64,000 nt of DNA from Orientallactaga sibirica (GCA_036365145.1 JAEOAD010000005.1:5437001-5501000), one strand, 5' to 3'; shown: positions 39,331-51,546, counted from the first letter of the stretch. A program made the numbers and translations. Notes: generated by a model not told the origin, from the letters alone.

Positions 39331-39805
39331 ACCGTCAAGTGGGGATGCAGGCAGCAACGGGGCCATCAACGCCCTTCCAAGCCAAAGACTTCCCACAATC
39401 CACCTAGAAACCAGGGGGCAGGCAAAGGGCAGATTCTCCCGCACATTGGCCTTGGACTTGCGGCCTGTAGAACAGTGTAAGACCATGAAGTTCTGTTGTC
39501 AAAGACACCCTGTCTGTACTGCTTTGAAACAGTAGCTCTGATAACAACCACAGGCAGTTTCCAAGGAAGAGTATAATTTCTGTGTTTGTGACTCTGGGGC
39601 GGCAGCAAAAACAAACAAATAAACAAACAAACAAAAGACATGTGAGTGTGTGAGACTGAGAGCGGGTGTGCAATCTGCTCATGGTGCCTGGGGACTAGAT
39701 GTTAGTTAAGCGAAGAGAGCTCTCCTGCTCCTGCCAATTAACTTACCTCCTCATGATGGTTCCTCCACTGAAGCAGCAAAAGAGCCTTTAGGCAAGATAT
39801 ATAGA

Positions 39806-39984
39806 ACACGCACGCCCACACACACGTCCACACACACGTCCACACACACACACATGCACACACACACACACACATGCATGCCCACACACATGCACCCACA
39901 CGCACCCACACACACACACACACGCACACACACACACACACACACATGCACACACACACACGCACACACACATGCACACACAGA
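39806..39984 (+). repeat. Long interrupted (CA)n array
   Basis: About 180 nt of CA/CACG/CATG/CCCA units, with short higher-order repetition (CACACACGTCCA). Confidence 0.97.
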
Positions 39985-40133
39985 CAGAATAAACATAAAT
40001 AAAGCACATATAGACAGGATATAGAATAAACATATACATATGATATGGACAGGCTATAGAATAAACATAGATATAACATATATAGATAGGCCATAAAATA
40101 TATAGGCTACATAGACAGGATAGAGAGAATAAG
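39985..40133 (+). repeat. Degenerate tandem repeat of about 35 nt
   Basis: Units built on GACAGGATATAGAATAAACA with AT-rich spacers: near 39981, 40010, 40047, 40085 and 40111. It adjoins the CA array. Confidence 0.75.
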
Positions 40134-40543
40134 TGTATCTAAAATGAAGGTTAATGGGGGTGAAGGAATGGAAGGTTCTCAATTCTTCTTCCAGCTGTCT
40201 GACCCCCTGCACGTGTAGGCCCCACACCTGGTCTTCCAGCTCCCACAGCCAGCGGGGCTCCCCATTCCCCGGCTCCTGGGACATTGGGGACTCATGGGCC
40301 CAGGGCCACTTTTGATTATTTTTACTTTTTATCCTCTTTCAGCTACTGACAGAGAAATCTGGAGGCCCAAACCAGCTTTTCCTCCAGATTCTCTTATTCT
40401 TAGCCTGGTAAGAAGAATCTGATTGTGACGGAGATATTCTTTCCACTCTGGGCACTGGGAGTGTAAAATCACAGCACCTGCTTCCACCTAATCTCTCCTG
40501 TCCCCAGCTCCCAGCATCCCATGTCAGCCTCTGAGCTATTTAC

Positions 40544-40640
40544 AGCCCAGTCACAACTGTTGGCCAGGGCTCATTTGCTTAAAGTACTTTGCATACGGTC
40601 CCTAAGGACCAGCCTAGCTGCCTTAGCAACACCAAGTAAG
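40544..40640 (+). repeat. 97-nt segment, copy A
   Basis: Shares TCATTTGCTTAAAGT and AGCTGCCTTAGCAACAC, in equal spacing, with 45630-45726, same orientation. No transposon end or known family is evident. Confidence 0.65.
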
Positions 40641-41381
40641 CTTCAGTGACCTTCCGGAGACTGTTGGCAAGCTCGTCCTCCTGTGAAGAGCTTTCGTCCC
40701 TATGAAGCTATAAAACAAAACTACACTAGGCCTCTGAACAGCCTAAGCAGTTGAGGACAGTGACTTGAAGGCTTTGACTGTGGCCAAACAAGGAAAGACA
40801 GAAAAGTCCTTCAGGTTCATAGCTCCTGTCACCTCAGCCAACGAAACAACTCTTTCTGCAGGGAGTGCATCTCACACATGCTTGTCTAGCCCTTACCAGC
40901 GCTTACTGGAAACCACGGAATATTCACAATGGGAAATAACCCCCCACCCATACACATACACATTCCCCCCATGGGAACGGAGAGCTCCCTTTTTAATAAC
41001 ATGATAGTAAGGCCAATTCTCCTCTAATTCAAAATCCCATACACAAAAGCCTCGCTAGTACTATGGATTGACCCTCCGAGTCCTGTTTATGATCCTTTCC
41101 ATGGGGCCCATGATGTCACTATGGGGTATCCCGTGCATCACATACAATGCGTGTGTGCTTACATAAATCATGCTTACGTCATTTTGACAAATCTGTGTTG
41201 AATGACTTGCTTGTATCAGGCACTGTGCCAACTACTCAGTGGGGGAGGGGATGGTTGCCCGAATGCAAGTGAGGGCACTGGCATGCCATAAACTCAATCA
41301 AACTCTGTAGTGGGCAGCGTTTGTCTGGAAAACATGGCGATGGAGGAACTACCCTCGACCCATGTTAGCATGTATAAACGA

Positions 41382-41600
41382 GGGCTGGAGAGATGGCTTA
41401 GTGGTTAAGGCGCTTGCTTGCAAAGCCAAAGGATCCACATTCACCAGGACCCAGGTTAGCCAGATGCACAAGGTGGAGGCACACGTGTCTGGAGTTTCGT
41501 TGGCAGTGGCTGGAGGTCCTGGTGTGCCCATTCTCTCCCTCTATCCCTCTTTCTCTCTCTCAAATAAATAAAATGAAATAAAATATTTAAAAAATAAGTA
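41382..41600 (+). mobile_element. B2-type SINE
   Basis: GGGCTGGAGAGATGGCTTAG head; the B-box region is shortened (GGATCCACATTCACCAGG). Confidence 0.93.
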
Positions 41601-41609
41601 AAGGAAACG

Positions 41610-41765
41610 GTATTTTTTGGCATGTGTGAGTGTGTATGTGTGTGATTTGTGTACGTTGTGTGTGTGTGTGCACACTGCAAAAGACATGGAGACTGGAGGA
41701 GAATGTTGAGTGTCCTTTGCCTCTAGTGCTCATCTATGTACTACAGTGTCTCCCCTTCAAACAGG
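41610..41765 (-). mobile_element. Possible B3 fragment
   Basis: A GT-rich stretch followed by GGAGACTGGAGGAGAATGTT, arranged like the tail side of the B3 copies. The rest of the element cannot be traced. Confidence 0.35.
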
Positions 41766-42134
41766 AAATGCTGTTTTACGTGAGCAAGCCCCAGTGAGTC
41801 TCTTGTCCCTGCACCCCTGCCAGAATGCAGTTACAGGCAAGCGCATGGCCATGCTCAGCTGTTTGCGTGGATTTGGGCAGTCTTGGGCCCTCCCAGGCCC
41901 TTATGGGTATGAGGCAAGCATTCTCACCAACTCATGTCTCCCCACCTGCAAATGTGAAATTCCAAGACAGGAATAAAGTTGGCCCTCAACCGGTACCAGG
42001 ACGTGGCAAAGCAGGGCCCACTGTAAGTGACCACAAGAGTCTGCTTCTCTCGACTCCCGCCTGAATAACAAGGAGGTAGCTAGGGTTTGCCATATAGAAG
42101 GGATTTGGTGAGTAGATAAAATGCATGGATGAAG

Positions 42135-42358
42135 GCCTGGAGAGATGGCTTAGTGGTTAAGCACTTGCCTGTGAAGCCTAAGGACCCCAGTTTGAGGCTC
42201 GATTCCCTAGGACCCACGTAAGCCAGATGCACAAGGTGGCGCACGCATCTGGAGTTCGTTTGCAGTGGCTGGAGGCCCTGGGGCACCCATTCTCTCTCTC
42301 TGCCTCCTTCTCTCTGTCTGTTGCTCTCAAATAAATAAATAATAAACAAAAATTTTTT
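42135..42358 (+). mobile_element. B2-type SINE with perfect target-site duplication
   Basis: AAAATGCATGGATGA occurs immediately before and after the element. Near-consensus, including the palindrome arms CCAGATGC and GCATCTGG. Confidence 0.96.
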
Positions 42359-43386
42359 AAAATGCATGGATGAGTGCATCATCCCAAAATAAGTGCTGTG
42401 AAAATGTTCTTTTTTAGTTCCTCCTGCCTCTTATTCCTTGTGACTTTACGGGCTTATCTGCCTGCCCTGGGCTGGACAGTGAGACATTCTGGTCAGCAGC
42501 GTGCAGTGGAAGTGGTGGCACGGTGCCTTCATTCTTGGTCTCTCTTGAGGCCGGTGCATCTTTACCTCCATGTGGACTCCTGCCACAGCAACCTACAGAA
42601 TTCCACACAGTGCTACTAGACCATGAGGAACTGATGGCGTGGGAGACAGCACCTAGCAGAGGCCACCTGGGGCAGCGTGTGCTCAGCTGGTCACCCCCAT
42701 GGAGCCCCTGGAGAGCAGCCCATCTACTTCCAAACCTCAAAGGAGTACAAGGATATAAGCCCAGCTAAGACCCAAAGAAAGGCCCAGCCAGCCACGGTCT
42801 GAAAGACAAAAAAGAAGTGCTTGATTTTTAAAGCCACCAAGTACTGGGGTGGGTTTTGAATGACAAACTCTATTTTAAACTCTATTGAAACTGCATTCCT
42901 AGCACCGATCATGTTACATGAGACCTGTTCTCTCTGTAGAATGAATGAAGAAGGGACAAGGCTGAACAGAGGAGCCTGGCAGGCAGAACCAGTATCGAAG
43001 GTACTTTAGTCCCACGCGGCAGGGGACTGCATGTGCTCAGCTTCCTTCCCTGAGCTCTGCTGACCGCCCAAGCTGCTTCAGAACACATCGCTGGCCACGG
43101 TGTGTAAAAACAGCTAAAGCCACAGCACCGGTTCCTGCCTATTTGTGATGAGGTCAGAAAGCGCTTATTCCCTTGAGGTTAAACTAACAGAGCTCAAATG
43201 AAACCAAATACAAGGTCAGCAAGTTTCCCTCTTTTATAGGTTCATTAAGAGTGAGAAGCAGGGTATCACCTGGCTGTAACCACTGGCCTAAATTAAACTG
43301 TGGGGGTGGCAAACCCCATCTCTGCAGTTTTTATAAAGTGTCTCAGAGACAGAAATCATGGCCACAATTAAACTTAAGAAGGCAAA

Positions 43387-43538
43387 AAGCCGGGCCTGGT
43401 GGCGCACGCCTTTAATCCCAGCACTTGGGCAGCAGAGGTAAGAGGATCGCTGTGAGTTCCAGGCCACCCTGAGTCTATGTAGTGAATTGCAAGTCAGCCT
43501 GGGCTACCTCAAAAAAGAAAGAAAGAAAAAAAAAAAAG
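43387..43538 (+). mobile_element. B1 SINE
   Basis: AAGCCGGGCCTGGTGGCGC start. A deletion removes the GAGTGAGACC block before the tail (GGGCTACCTCAAAAAAG). AAGGCAAAAAG / AAGGCAAGCAAAG flank it. Confidence 0.93.
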
Positions 43539-43769
43539 GCAAGCAAAGAAGCTGTCACTCAATAAGGACCAACAAATATTCCCACGGCTCCTGCAGTGGG
43601 CAGCCAGAGTCAGGCTGTGAGTGTGCCTGGAACAGGCAGGAACGCTAGGGCTAGGGATGCTTCTAGACTTCAAGCCTGCTAAATCCAACACAGTTCCAGC
43701 TGTCTACTCATTTGCTCTGTGGCATGATGTCTGGGTGGGCTGTGTGCTACAGATTAAGAAGTAGAACTT

Positions 43770-43984
43770 AGGGTTTGGAGAAATGGCTTAGCAGTTAAGG
43801 CATTTGCCTGCAAAGCCAAAGGACCCAGGTTCAATTCCCAGGACCCAGGTAAGCCAGATACACAAGGTGGCGCATGTGTCTGGAGTTCATTTGCAGCGGC
43901 TGGAAGCCCTGGTGCACCCATTCTCTCTCTGTCCTCTCTCTCAAATAAATTTTAAAAAATTAAAACAAACAAACAAAAAAAAGA
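43770..43984 (+). mobile_element. B2-type SINE
   Basis: GGGTTTGGAGAAATGGCTTAG head. AAGAAGTAGA(A/G)CT(T/G)AG flanks it (43757 and 43981). Confidence 0.94.
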
Positions 43985-43992
43985 AGTAGAGC

Positions 43993-44156
43993 TGAGCCAG
44001 GCGTAGTGGTGCACGCCTTTAATCCCAGCGCTTGGGAGGCAGAAGTAGGAGGATTGTGTGAATTCAAGGCCACCCTGAGACTACCTAGTGATTTCCAGGT
44101 CAGTGTGAGCTAGAGTGAGACCCTACCTTAAAAAAAATTAAAACAAAACAAAAAGA
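43993..44156 (+). mobile_element. B1 SINE
   Basis: GAGCCAGGCGTAGTGGTGC, inserted directly at the 3' target duplication of the preceding B2. Confidence 0.93.
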
Positions 44157-45629
44157 CACACAGAGAGAAGACAGGGAGCCGTTGTTCCTTCACAAGCTCC
44201 ACCAGGCCTGCCAGGGGAAGCGCTCGTGAGGTCAGTGGAATCTCCTCCAGCCAGTCACGGGTGGGAGAACGCCTCACTCGCCAGTGTGCAGAGAGAAAAG
44301 AAAGTCAGAAGAAAACAAATATGAAACACTGCAAGGAACAAAGAAAGAGATCCTTCACTGACGCCCGTGTAAGGAAGGACCCAGTAAAGGTTCTTTCCTT
44401 TTCCCACAGTTCCGAGCAGATGGCGTGACGAAAGAGCTCGCGGCGTGCTTGGCCCTGGGCCTGTTCCACTGATGCCACTGTGACCGTTAACTGACGCACA
44501 CAAATGACAGCAGGTGGCGAAAGTAAGAAGCCACATTTGCAGCCAGGTCACCAGAGGTGGGCACGGCCATCTCCGCAGTCCCTTCCAAGTGAAGACAATC
44601 CCAGGGCCCGGGCGGGCATTAGTGCTGATAACTGCAAAGTGTAGCCCGTTCAAGTCCATCTCGCTAAAGCTGAGCTAGAGAAGATAGTGATGGGAGCCAG
44701 TGTCTCTGTCATCCTGGCAGGATCATGGAACAACGCACAGTGTTTGGAAGAAATCTTAGAAACCTGACCAAGGAACTACTTCATAACCATGGAGCTGATG
44801 AGGAGTTATAAAATGCAGCCACATTTTTTTTTAATGAAGCAATATTAAAAGATGCAAGTAAGAACGCTCTGAACATGGACGCTAGAATAGGTCTGCCTGA
44901 CTTGATACGGTTGTTCCTGAGGCATCACAACCAATACCCACTGGTGGCAAAGGGACCCCACACATAGCTAGACAACCCCTCCAGTATGGCTCCCTCTCTC
45001 CATTCCCAAGTCCCCGTCCTCTACCCCTGCCTCCCTCCCTCCCTTTAAATTTCATTGTATTCAACGGAACTCCCCCTACTCTTGGGCTCTAAGCATCTTT
45101 CACCTGGTGACATGGACTCTGGCTGGGGTCTACGGCCTCCATCTGGGCCTGCTACATTCAGGAATACACTGTTTCCTGCTTCATTTCCTCTGCATGATGA
45201 ACATGTGGACCCTGCCCGCCTTCCCCCGTCACTTCTGGAGCATGCACGCCTCTGATCAGGTCAGCAGGGCCGAGTTCCCTGTCCTGGCTTTGGTTTACTT
45301 CTGCCATCTTGCAAAAGCTCTCAATGGCTGAAGACAGCATTGGCCAGAGTTCTGGACATTTCCTTGAACACATACACTTTTCCATCGACTACGGCTACTC
45401 AGGGAGAGGGCTGTAGCCGGCCCCCATGTCTTTAGTACTGATCTCAACCTGGGATCACCAGATCCTGGAACAGCACACACTGTTGGGACATGATTCATTG
45501 ACTTCCTAGTGAGTGAGGACTGAGTCACTTAGAAGAGAATGAAACAATGGCAAGCCTTAATCTCACTCAACTGCACCCCTGGGAAGGATAATTTATGGAC
45601 CAAAGACCCACCATTCAAAGAGGAAAACT

Positions 45630-45726
45630 AGCCCGGTGACAACGGTTGGCCAGGGGTCATTTGCTTAAAGTGCTTTGCGTGGAATTTCTAATGAGCAGCC
45701 AGCTGCCTTAGCAACACTGAGTAAGC
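45630..45726 (+). repeat. 97-nt segment, copy B
   Basis: Counterpart of 40544-40640 at an identical length. The least similar part is a central stretch of about 20 nt. Confidence 0.65.
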
Positions 45727-45812
45727 AAATGATACAATTCCACATAGTTAAACGCCCCACATGGGAAAGCAGGGGCTCATGCCTGGAAGAGTAACTAATA
45801 TAGTAAACAACA

Positions 45813-46000
45813 GGGCTGGAGAGATGGCTTAGCAGTTAAGGCACTTGTCTGCGAAGCATAAGGACCCAGGTTTGATTCCCCAGTACCCATGTAAGCCAGA
45901 TCCACAAGGTGGTGCGTGTGTCTGGAATTCATTTGCAGTGGCTGGAGTCCCTGGGACTCCCATTCTACCCATCATTCTCTTCTCTCTCAAGTAAATTGTA
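45813..46000 (+). mobile_element. B2-type SINE
   Basis: GGGCTGGAGAGATGGCTTAGC head. The tail is degraded (CAAGTAAATTGTATATATAG). Confidence 0.92.
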
Positions 46001-46097
46001 TATATAGAACACACAGGTAAAATAGAAAGCAAAGCAAAAAAAAGAACCATGAACTGAATTTAACTGAGTTTTCCATGAGTTGAAAAAAACAAAAACC

Positions 46098-46270
46098 AGC
46101 TGGGTGTGGTGGAACACGCCTTTAATCCCAGCACTCAGGAGACAGAGGTAGGAGGATCACCATGAGTTTAAGGCCACCCTGAGACTACAGAGTGAATTCC
46201 AGGTCAGCCTGGGCTAGTGCAAGACCCTACCTTGAAAAACCAAAAAAACAAAAACAAACAACAACAAAAA
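46098..46270 (+). mobile_element. B1 SINE
   Basis: CAGCTGGGTGTGGTGGAAC to CTTGAAAAACCAAAAAAAC, with a (CAAA)/(CAA) tail. Confidence 0.93.
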
Positions 46271-46336
46271 CTACAATAGTAGTGCTAAAGCTGTGAGGCT
46301 AAGGCTAGACAGAATAACAAACATGGGAGACTTTAG

Positions 46337-46338
<2 letters not shown>

Positions 46339-46372
<34 letters not shown>
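46339..46372 (+). repeat. (CA)n microsatellite
   Basis: Seventeen uninterrupted CA units, immediately 5' of an ID-like fragment. Confidence 0.97.
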
Positions 46373-46374
<2 letters not shown>

Positions 46375-46375
46375 C

Positions 46376-46463
46376 TTTTTCTTTTTCAGTCTCCTTTGGC
46401 ACTGAACCCAGAGCTTCACATATGCCAAGCAAAGATCCTGCCACTGAGTTACCACAGCCCTAG
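46376..46463 (-). mobile_element. ID-like SINE fragment
   Basis: GGCACTGAACCCAGAGCTTC and CCACTGAGTTACCACAGCCCT correspond to an ID element in reverse complement. Confidence 0.55.
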
Positions 46464-46671
46464 CAAAATATAAATTTAGAAAACAGGATCAAATTCTCAA
46501 TTATTTTTCATGTAGAATAGGAAAAAGTTAGAAAAGGCTATATTCTAATACAACACATCCTTTTAGAGCCAGTCCACATAACTTTCAGTCCCAACCCAAA
46601 AAAGAAAGGACCTCTCTTCCTTCTCTATGCTCTCACATGTCCTTATACAAATGCCATCAAAAAAGCAGCTG

Positions 46672-46850
46672 GGGGCTGGAGAGATGGCTTAGCAAAAGGA
46701 TCCTGGTTCAATTCTCCAGGACCCATGTTAGCTAGATGCACAGGGGGAGCATGCATCTGGAGTTCGTTGGAGGCCCTGCTGCGCCCATTCTTTCCCCCTC
46801 TCTCTGCCTCTTTCTCTCTCTCAAATAAATAAATAAATATATATTTAAAA
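46672..46850 (+). mobile_element. B2-type SINE with head deletion
   Basis: GGGGCTGGAGAGATGGCTTAGC joins AAAAGGATCCTGG, so the A-box half is missing; the GCAGTGGCT block is also lost. Confidence 0.9.
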
Positions 46851-46856
46851 GTAGCT

Positions 46857-47055
46857 GGGGCTGGAGAGATCACTCAGCGGTTAAAGTACTTGTCTGCAAA
46901 GCCTAAGGTCCCAGGTTTAATTCCCCAGTACCCACGTAAAGCCAGGTGCACTAGTTGGCACATGTATCTGGAGTTCTTTGGCAGTGGCTAGAGGACCTGG
47001 CATGCCCATTCTCTTTCTCTCTCTCTTAAGTAAATAAATAAAATATTAAAAAAGA
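46857..47055 (+). mobile_element. B2-type SINE
   Basis: GGGCTGGAGAGATCACTCAG head. The AAAG(C/T)AGCTGG target motif appears before it, before the previous B2, and as AAAGAAGCTAG after it. Confidence 0.92.
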
Positions 47056-47063
47056 AGCTAGAT

Positions 47064-47221
47064 GCTGGGCATGGAGGCGCATGCCTTTAATCCCAGCACT
47101 CAGGAGGCAGAGTAGGAAAATTGCTGTGAGTTCGAGGCCACCCTGAGACTACAGAGTGAATTCCAGGTCAGCCTGTGCTAGAGTGAGACCCTACCTCGAA
47201 AACCACCCCCCACAAAAAAAT
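47064..47221 (+). mobile_element. B1 SINE
   Basis: GATGCTGGGCATGGAGGCGC to CTCGAAAACCACCCCCC. Confidence 0.92.
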
Positions 47222-47222
47222 T

Positions 47223-47368
47223 AAGCTGGGTGTGGTGGCACATGCCTTTGATTCCAGCACACGGGAGACAGAGGCAGGAGGATCACTATGAATATGAGGC
47301 CAACCAGGGATGACAGAGTGACTTCCAGGTCATCCTAGGCAAAAAAAAAAAAAAATAAATAAATAAAT
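47223..47368 (+). mobile_element. B1 SINE, diverged
   Basis: GCTGGGTGTGGTGGCACATG body with many changes (AACCAGGGATGACAGAG) and a (TAAA)n tail. The oldest of the cluster. Confidence 0.88.
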
Positions 47369-47402
47369 CATGGGATAAAATGATTGTTAAATGTAACTGG
47401 GA

Positions 47403-47571
47403 AAGCCTGGCGTGGTGGCGCACGCCTTTAATACCAGCACTTGGGAGGCAGAGGTAGGAGGATTGCCATGAGTTCAAGGCCACCCTGAGACTATAGAGTG
47501 AGTTCCAGGTCAGCCTGGGCCAGAGTGAAACCCTACCTCAAAAAAAAAAACAAAAAACAAAAAAACAAAAA
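47403..47571 (+). mobile_element. B1 SINE
   Basis: AAGCCTGGCGTGGTGGCGC. AATGTAACTGGGAAAG before and AAAGTAACTGGGATGT after it mark the target duplication. Confidence 0.95.
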
Positions 47572-48379
47572 GTAACTGGGATGTAGAACGTTTTGGGTTA
47601 AATTTAAGATTGCTACAATTCTACTTTAAAATGGAAAAAATTGGGCCTATCCTGGAAAATGATGTTTTTATTTCAATGACCACATTTTCCTCATAACTGT
47701 CAATAATGTGGCATGCTCAGCTTTTTATTCTCTAGTTACTGATATCTAGACAGTAGCTAATATCTCAAGGTCTCATTCCACCCATGGCTAAAACGTGTAG
47801 AAGTCAGGTTTATTTAGGGGTCCGAGAAAGATGACTGGGTGTCAAAGAGAACTACTGAGTGTTTAGACAAGCCCCTTATTTCAAAACCATGGCGTCTTCA
47901 GTACAGATCTCATCTTTGGAAATGGTTCAGATCAAGTCTAGCGGTAGAAGTTTGCTTCAAACTCATACAGTTAGCATTTAGGGCATACACCAATGTCCAG
48001 AAAGGCACCCGCTCTGCTCCCCATGCCCTGAAGCTCTGAGCACCAGCCGAAGGATCAGTATCAACACTCAACTTGCCCATCAGCAGGCGTGCTGCTCTTG
48101 AGACAGGAGTCTATGCCGTGTACAAAAGGAAAACCACAAAGGCCTTCCCCTGTTTACTTTTGGATTCACAATTGATTGGGTAAACACTGGCTTTCTGCGA
48201 ATGAATACACTGTAAGCCCTTTGGGCTAACCTAACTTCTTTGTTCACAGTGACAGCCATGCCTCTCATATAACCAGCAAGCATTAGGGTACACAATGGTT
48301 TCACGAGGCACTATTCTTGGTACTTTAGTAGTTTCCACAGACTTGCCCCTCAACTATCATGGCAGGTAAACCATTTTTA

Positions 48380-48520
48380 ATTCGAGGTAGGGTCTCACTA
48401 CAGCCCAGGCTGACCTGGAATTCACTTTGTAGTCTCAGGATGGCCATGGACTCATGGTGATCCTTCTGCCTCTGCTTCCCGAGTGTTGGGATTAAAGGCG
48501 TGCGCCATCACACCCTGCTA
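48380..48520 (-). mobile_element. B1 SINE
   Basis: TTCGAGGTAGGGTCTCACTAC to CATCACACCCTGCT. AAACCA(TTT/GGC) occurs before and after it. Confidence 0.92.
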
Positions 48521-48716
48521 AACCAGGCTCTTTTAAATCCAAGAAGTTCTGAAAGCATGCCATAGGGGTTCAGAACACCAAGAAGACAGTATGCTGAGCC
48601 TAGCCCTGACAGAATGAGCTTTCCCCACGTCTTGGTGAACTGCAGATAGCTGCTGTAATTCTGAGCAAGCTTTCTTGTTTCATGGAGAGAACACTGTGTC
48701 AAGAGTCTTCATTCTC

Positions 48717-48881
48717 AAGCTGGGCGTGGTGGCGCACACCTTTAATCCCAGCACTCGGGAGGCAGAGGTAGGAGGACTGCCATGAGTTTGAGGCCACCCT
48801 GAGACTACATAGTGAATTCCAGGTCAGCCTGGACTAGAGTGAGACCCTACCTCGAAAATAAAAACAAACAAACAAACAAAA
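48717..48881 (+). mobile_element. B1 SINE
   Basis: AAGCTGGGCGTGGTGGCGC with a (CAAA)n tail. AAGAGTCTTCATTC and AAAGAGTCTCATCTTT are related flanks. Confidence 0.93.
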
Positions 48882-49310
48882 AGAGTCTCATCTTTGAATA
48901 AAACAACATACAGAAGACCTGCGGCAAATTAATGTCCATCAATGAAACAACCTGTCAGTTGTTCTAACTATTGATGATGCTTAAGTTTTCAATTACAGCT
49001 AAGGTACTTTTACTCTCAAGTTGACAGAACCCTATGCATATCTCCCAGCAAAGGTTCTGTGTACCTTCTGGAAGGCTCTTCGTAGATATGGTCACCAACG
49101 ACAGAATCATCCTCTGACTTTGGGAATCAGATACACAAGGCTACAACCTTCCAGAAAACACTTTTGTAAGAAAAAAAAATTGCTCAAGGTGGGAGCATAA
49201 ACTCCATTCCTTCCATCCCTTGAAATTTTCATGAGAAAAATTTAATTACTGAAGAAACACTTACTCCTATATTTGAAGCACCTGGGAAGAATAAGAAATG
49301 ACCAAAATGA

Positions 49311-49541
49311 GGGCTGGAGGAATGGCTTAGCGGTTCAGGCGCTTGCCTGCAAGGCCAAGGACCCAGGTTCAATTCCCCAGGACCCATGTAAGCCAGATGC
49401 ACAAGATGGCGCATGCATCTGGAGTTCATTTGCAGTGGCTAGAGACCCTGGTTGCCCATTCTCTCTGTCTCTCTATCTCTCTTTTTCTGTCTCTCTTGCA
49501 AATAAAAAAATAAAAATATCTTTAAAAAAAAAAAAAAAAAA
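49311..49541 (+). mobile_element. B2-type SINE, left part of a B2-B1 composite
   Basis: GGGCTGGAGGAATGGCTTAG head. Its A tail runs straight into the B1. The 5' target copy AAGAAATGACCAAAATGAG lies at 49293-49311. Confidence 0.93.
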
Positions 49542-49542
49542 G

Positions 49543-50013
<471 letters not shown>

Positions 50014-50224
50014 TTAGACACGGTATCACGCCCTGGAGATTGCCACCTCTGACACGACACTCGGCAAACCTGGTTCCTATGGAAGCCCTGGGCGGCTCCC
50101 TTTGTAGCTTGGTGAGGGATGGCGGTTTTCGTTTTTGTCTATATTGACTTCAGTTTGAGTATCTTTGTGAAGAGGCAATATCTGCCCATTGGACTATAGT
50201 AATAGATAAATCCCAACAAATATT

Positions 50225-50510
50225 TTTCCTTTATTATCATTATCATTGTTGTCAACATATTTTTATGGATACGTCATGTGTTGGTACCTTCTCTTCCCTC
50301 GTCCCTGCCACCCTTCCGTGGGGGACCCTCCTTAGGTGTTCCCTGTGGGGTTGTGGGTTATGCGTTGTGGGAACAGCAGTCAGTGCCTCTGAGCATGATG
50401 TCTCAACCTGTGGCTCTCACAATCTTTCTGGCCCTGCACCCTGAGCCGTGGTGGGTGAGTTTTAAGTCTATTTCAGTGATGAGCTCTTAGGAGCCTCTGG
50501 ATCTCAGCAT
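50225..50510 (-). mobile_element. L1 3'-UTR fragment
   Basis: Minus-strand order: GAGGCTCCTAAGAGCTCATC, CACCCACCACGGCTCAGGG, GTGAGAGCCACAGGTTGAGA, then a T/A-rich end. Sister of 31115-31560. Confidence 0.65.
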
Positions 50511-50569
50511 ATCAGAAACTAATTCTAAGAAATATCAGTGAAAAGCTGATGCTTTCAAAAACCTAGCAT

Positions 50570-50785
50570 AGGGCTGCAGAGATAGCTTAGTAGTTAAGAC
50601 TTGCCTAAGAAGCCTAAGGACCCAGGTTCAATTCTCTAGGACCCACGTAAGTAAGATGCACAAGGTGGCGCATGTGTCTGGAGTTGGTCTGTAGTGGCTA
50701 GAGGCCCTGGAGTGCCCATTCTCTCTCTCCTCTCTCTCTGCCTCTTTCTCTCTCTCAAAGAATGAAAGAAACAAACAAACAAACT
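50570..50785 (+). mobile_element. B2-type SINE
   Basis: GGGCTGCAGAGATAGCTTAG head, (GAAA)/(CAAA) tail. Confidence 0.92.
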
Positions 50786-50895
50786 AGTGTTGTGACTCAT
50801 ACCTGCAATCCCAGCACTCAAAAGTAGTATGAGTTCTAGGTCAGCCTGGGACTATAGAGATCTGTGTCAAAATATATATATATATATATATATAT
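50786..50895 (+). repeat. Degenerate B1 followed by (TA)n
   Basis: TGCAATCCCAGCACTCAAAAG and GGTCAGCCTGGGACTATAGAG with central loss, then (AT)12 at 50872-50895. A run of eight G lies at about 50907. Confidence 0.75.
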
Positions 50896-51546
50896 CCTTC
50901 CCCAAGGGGGGGGGCGCTCAACCACACAATAAATTTCACTTGTAGCCCGAATTGACATAAGAGCAACATACATTATTCTGGAAGTGAATCACTCAGTATA
51001 TGAGATAGGTGATAATTTTCTTTGAAAAAGGTGTGTGAAAGAGTTTACACGTATTCGTTACCTTAAATACTGTTTATGGGCCGTGTATTTAGCCTCCTTG
51101 TACACAGAGCTGTGCATTATGAAAAAAAAGGAATTCTACCATTAAGTAGACACCGTCAGCCTGATTCACTGTACCTTAACTTGAAATATACACGTGAGCT
51201 CCAGGCAGACAAATGCTCCTGAGAAGAACACCTTTACACCAGACACAATGCTGGTGCATAATGCTTGCTCGGGAAGATGGGGTCGTGGAGTGCTCTGACT
51301 GCTTTAACCACCCACCCACTGGGACAGAGACTCTCTTAGGCTGGAGAACTTGTCAGGAAAGCATTTTCAGTATGGTGATGTTTTGTTTTTGCACATTAAA
51401 AAATTATAGTGAACCAATGAGTTTTGTTATGACGTTTTGATCACTGTACTGAGTTCATAGTCACGGCACCACACCTATCCCTCTGCAGACCCTTCTCCTA
51501 TTGGGCCCTTTCTCCTCCCAAAATAGTCCCCTTTCTGCTTTCATGG

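Noticed and set aside
39738..40094. Cys/Val-rich open frames of up to 118 codons
   Set aside because: They are translations of the CA array in several frames.
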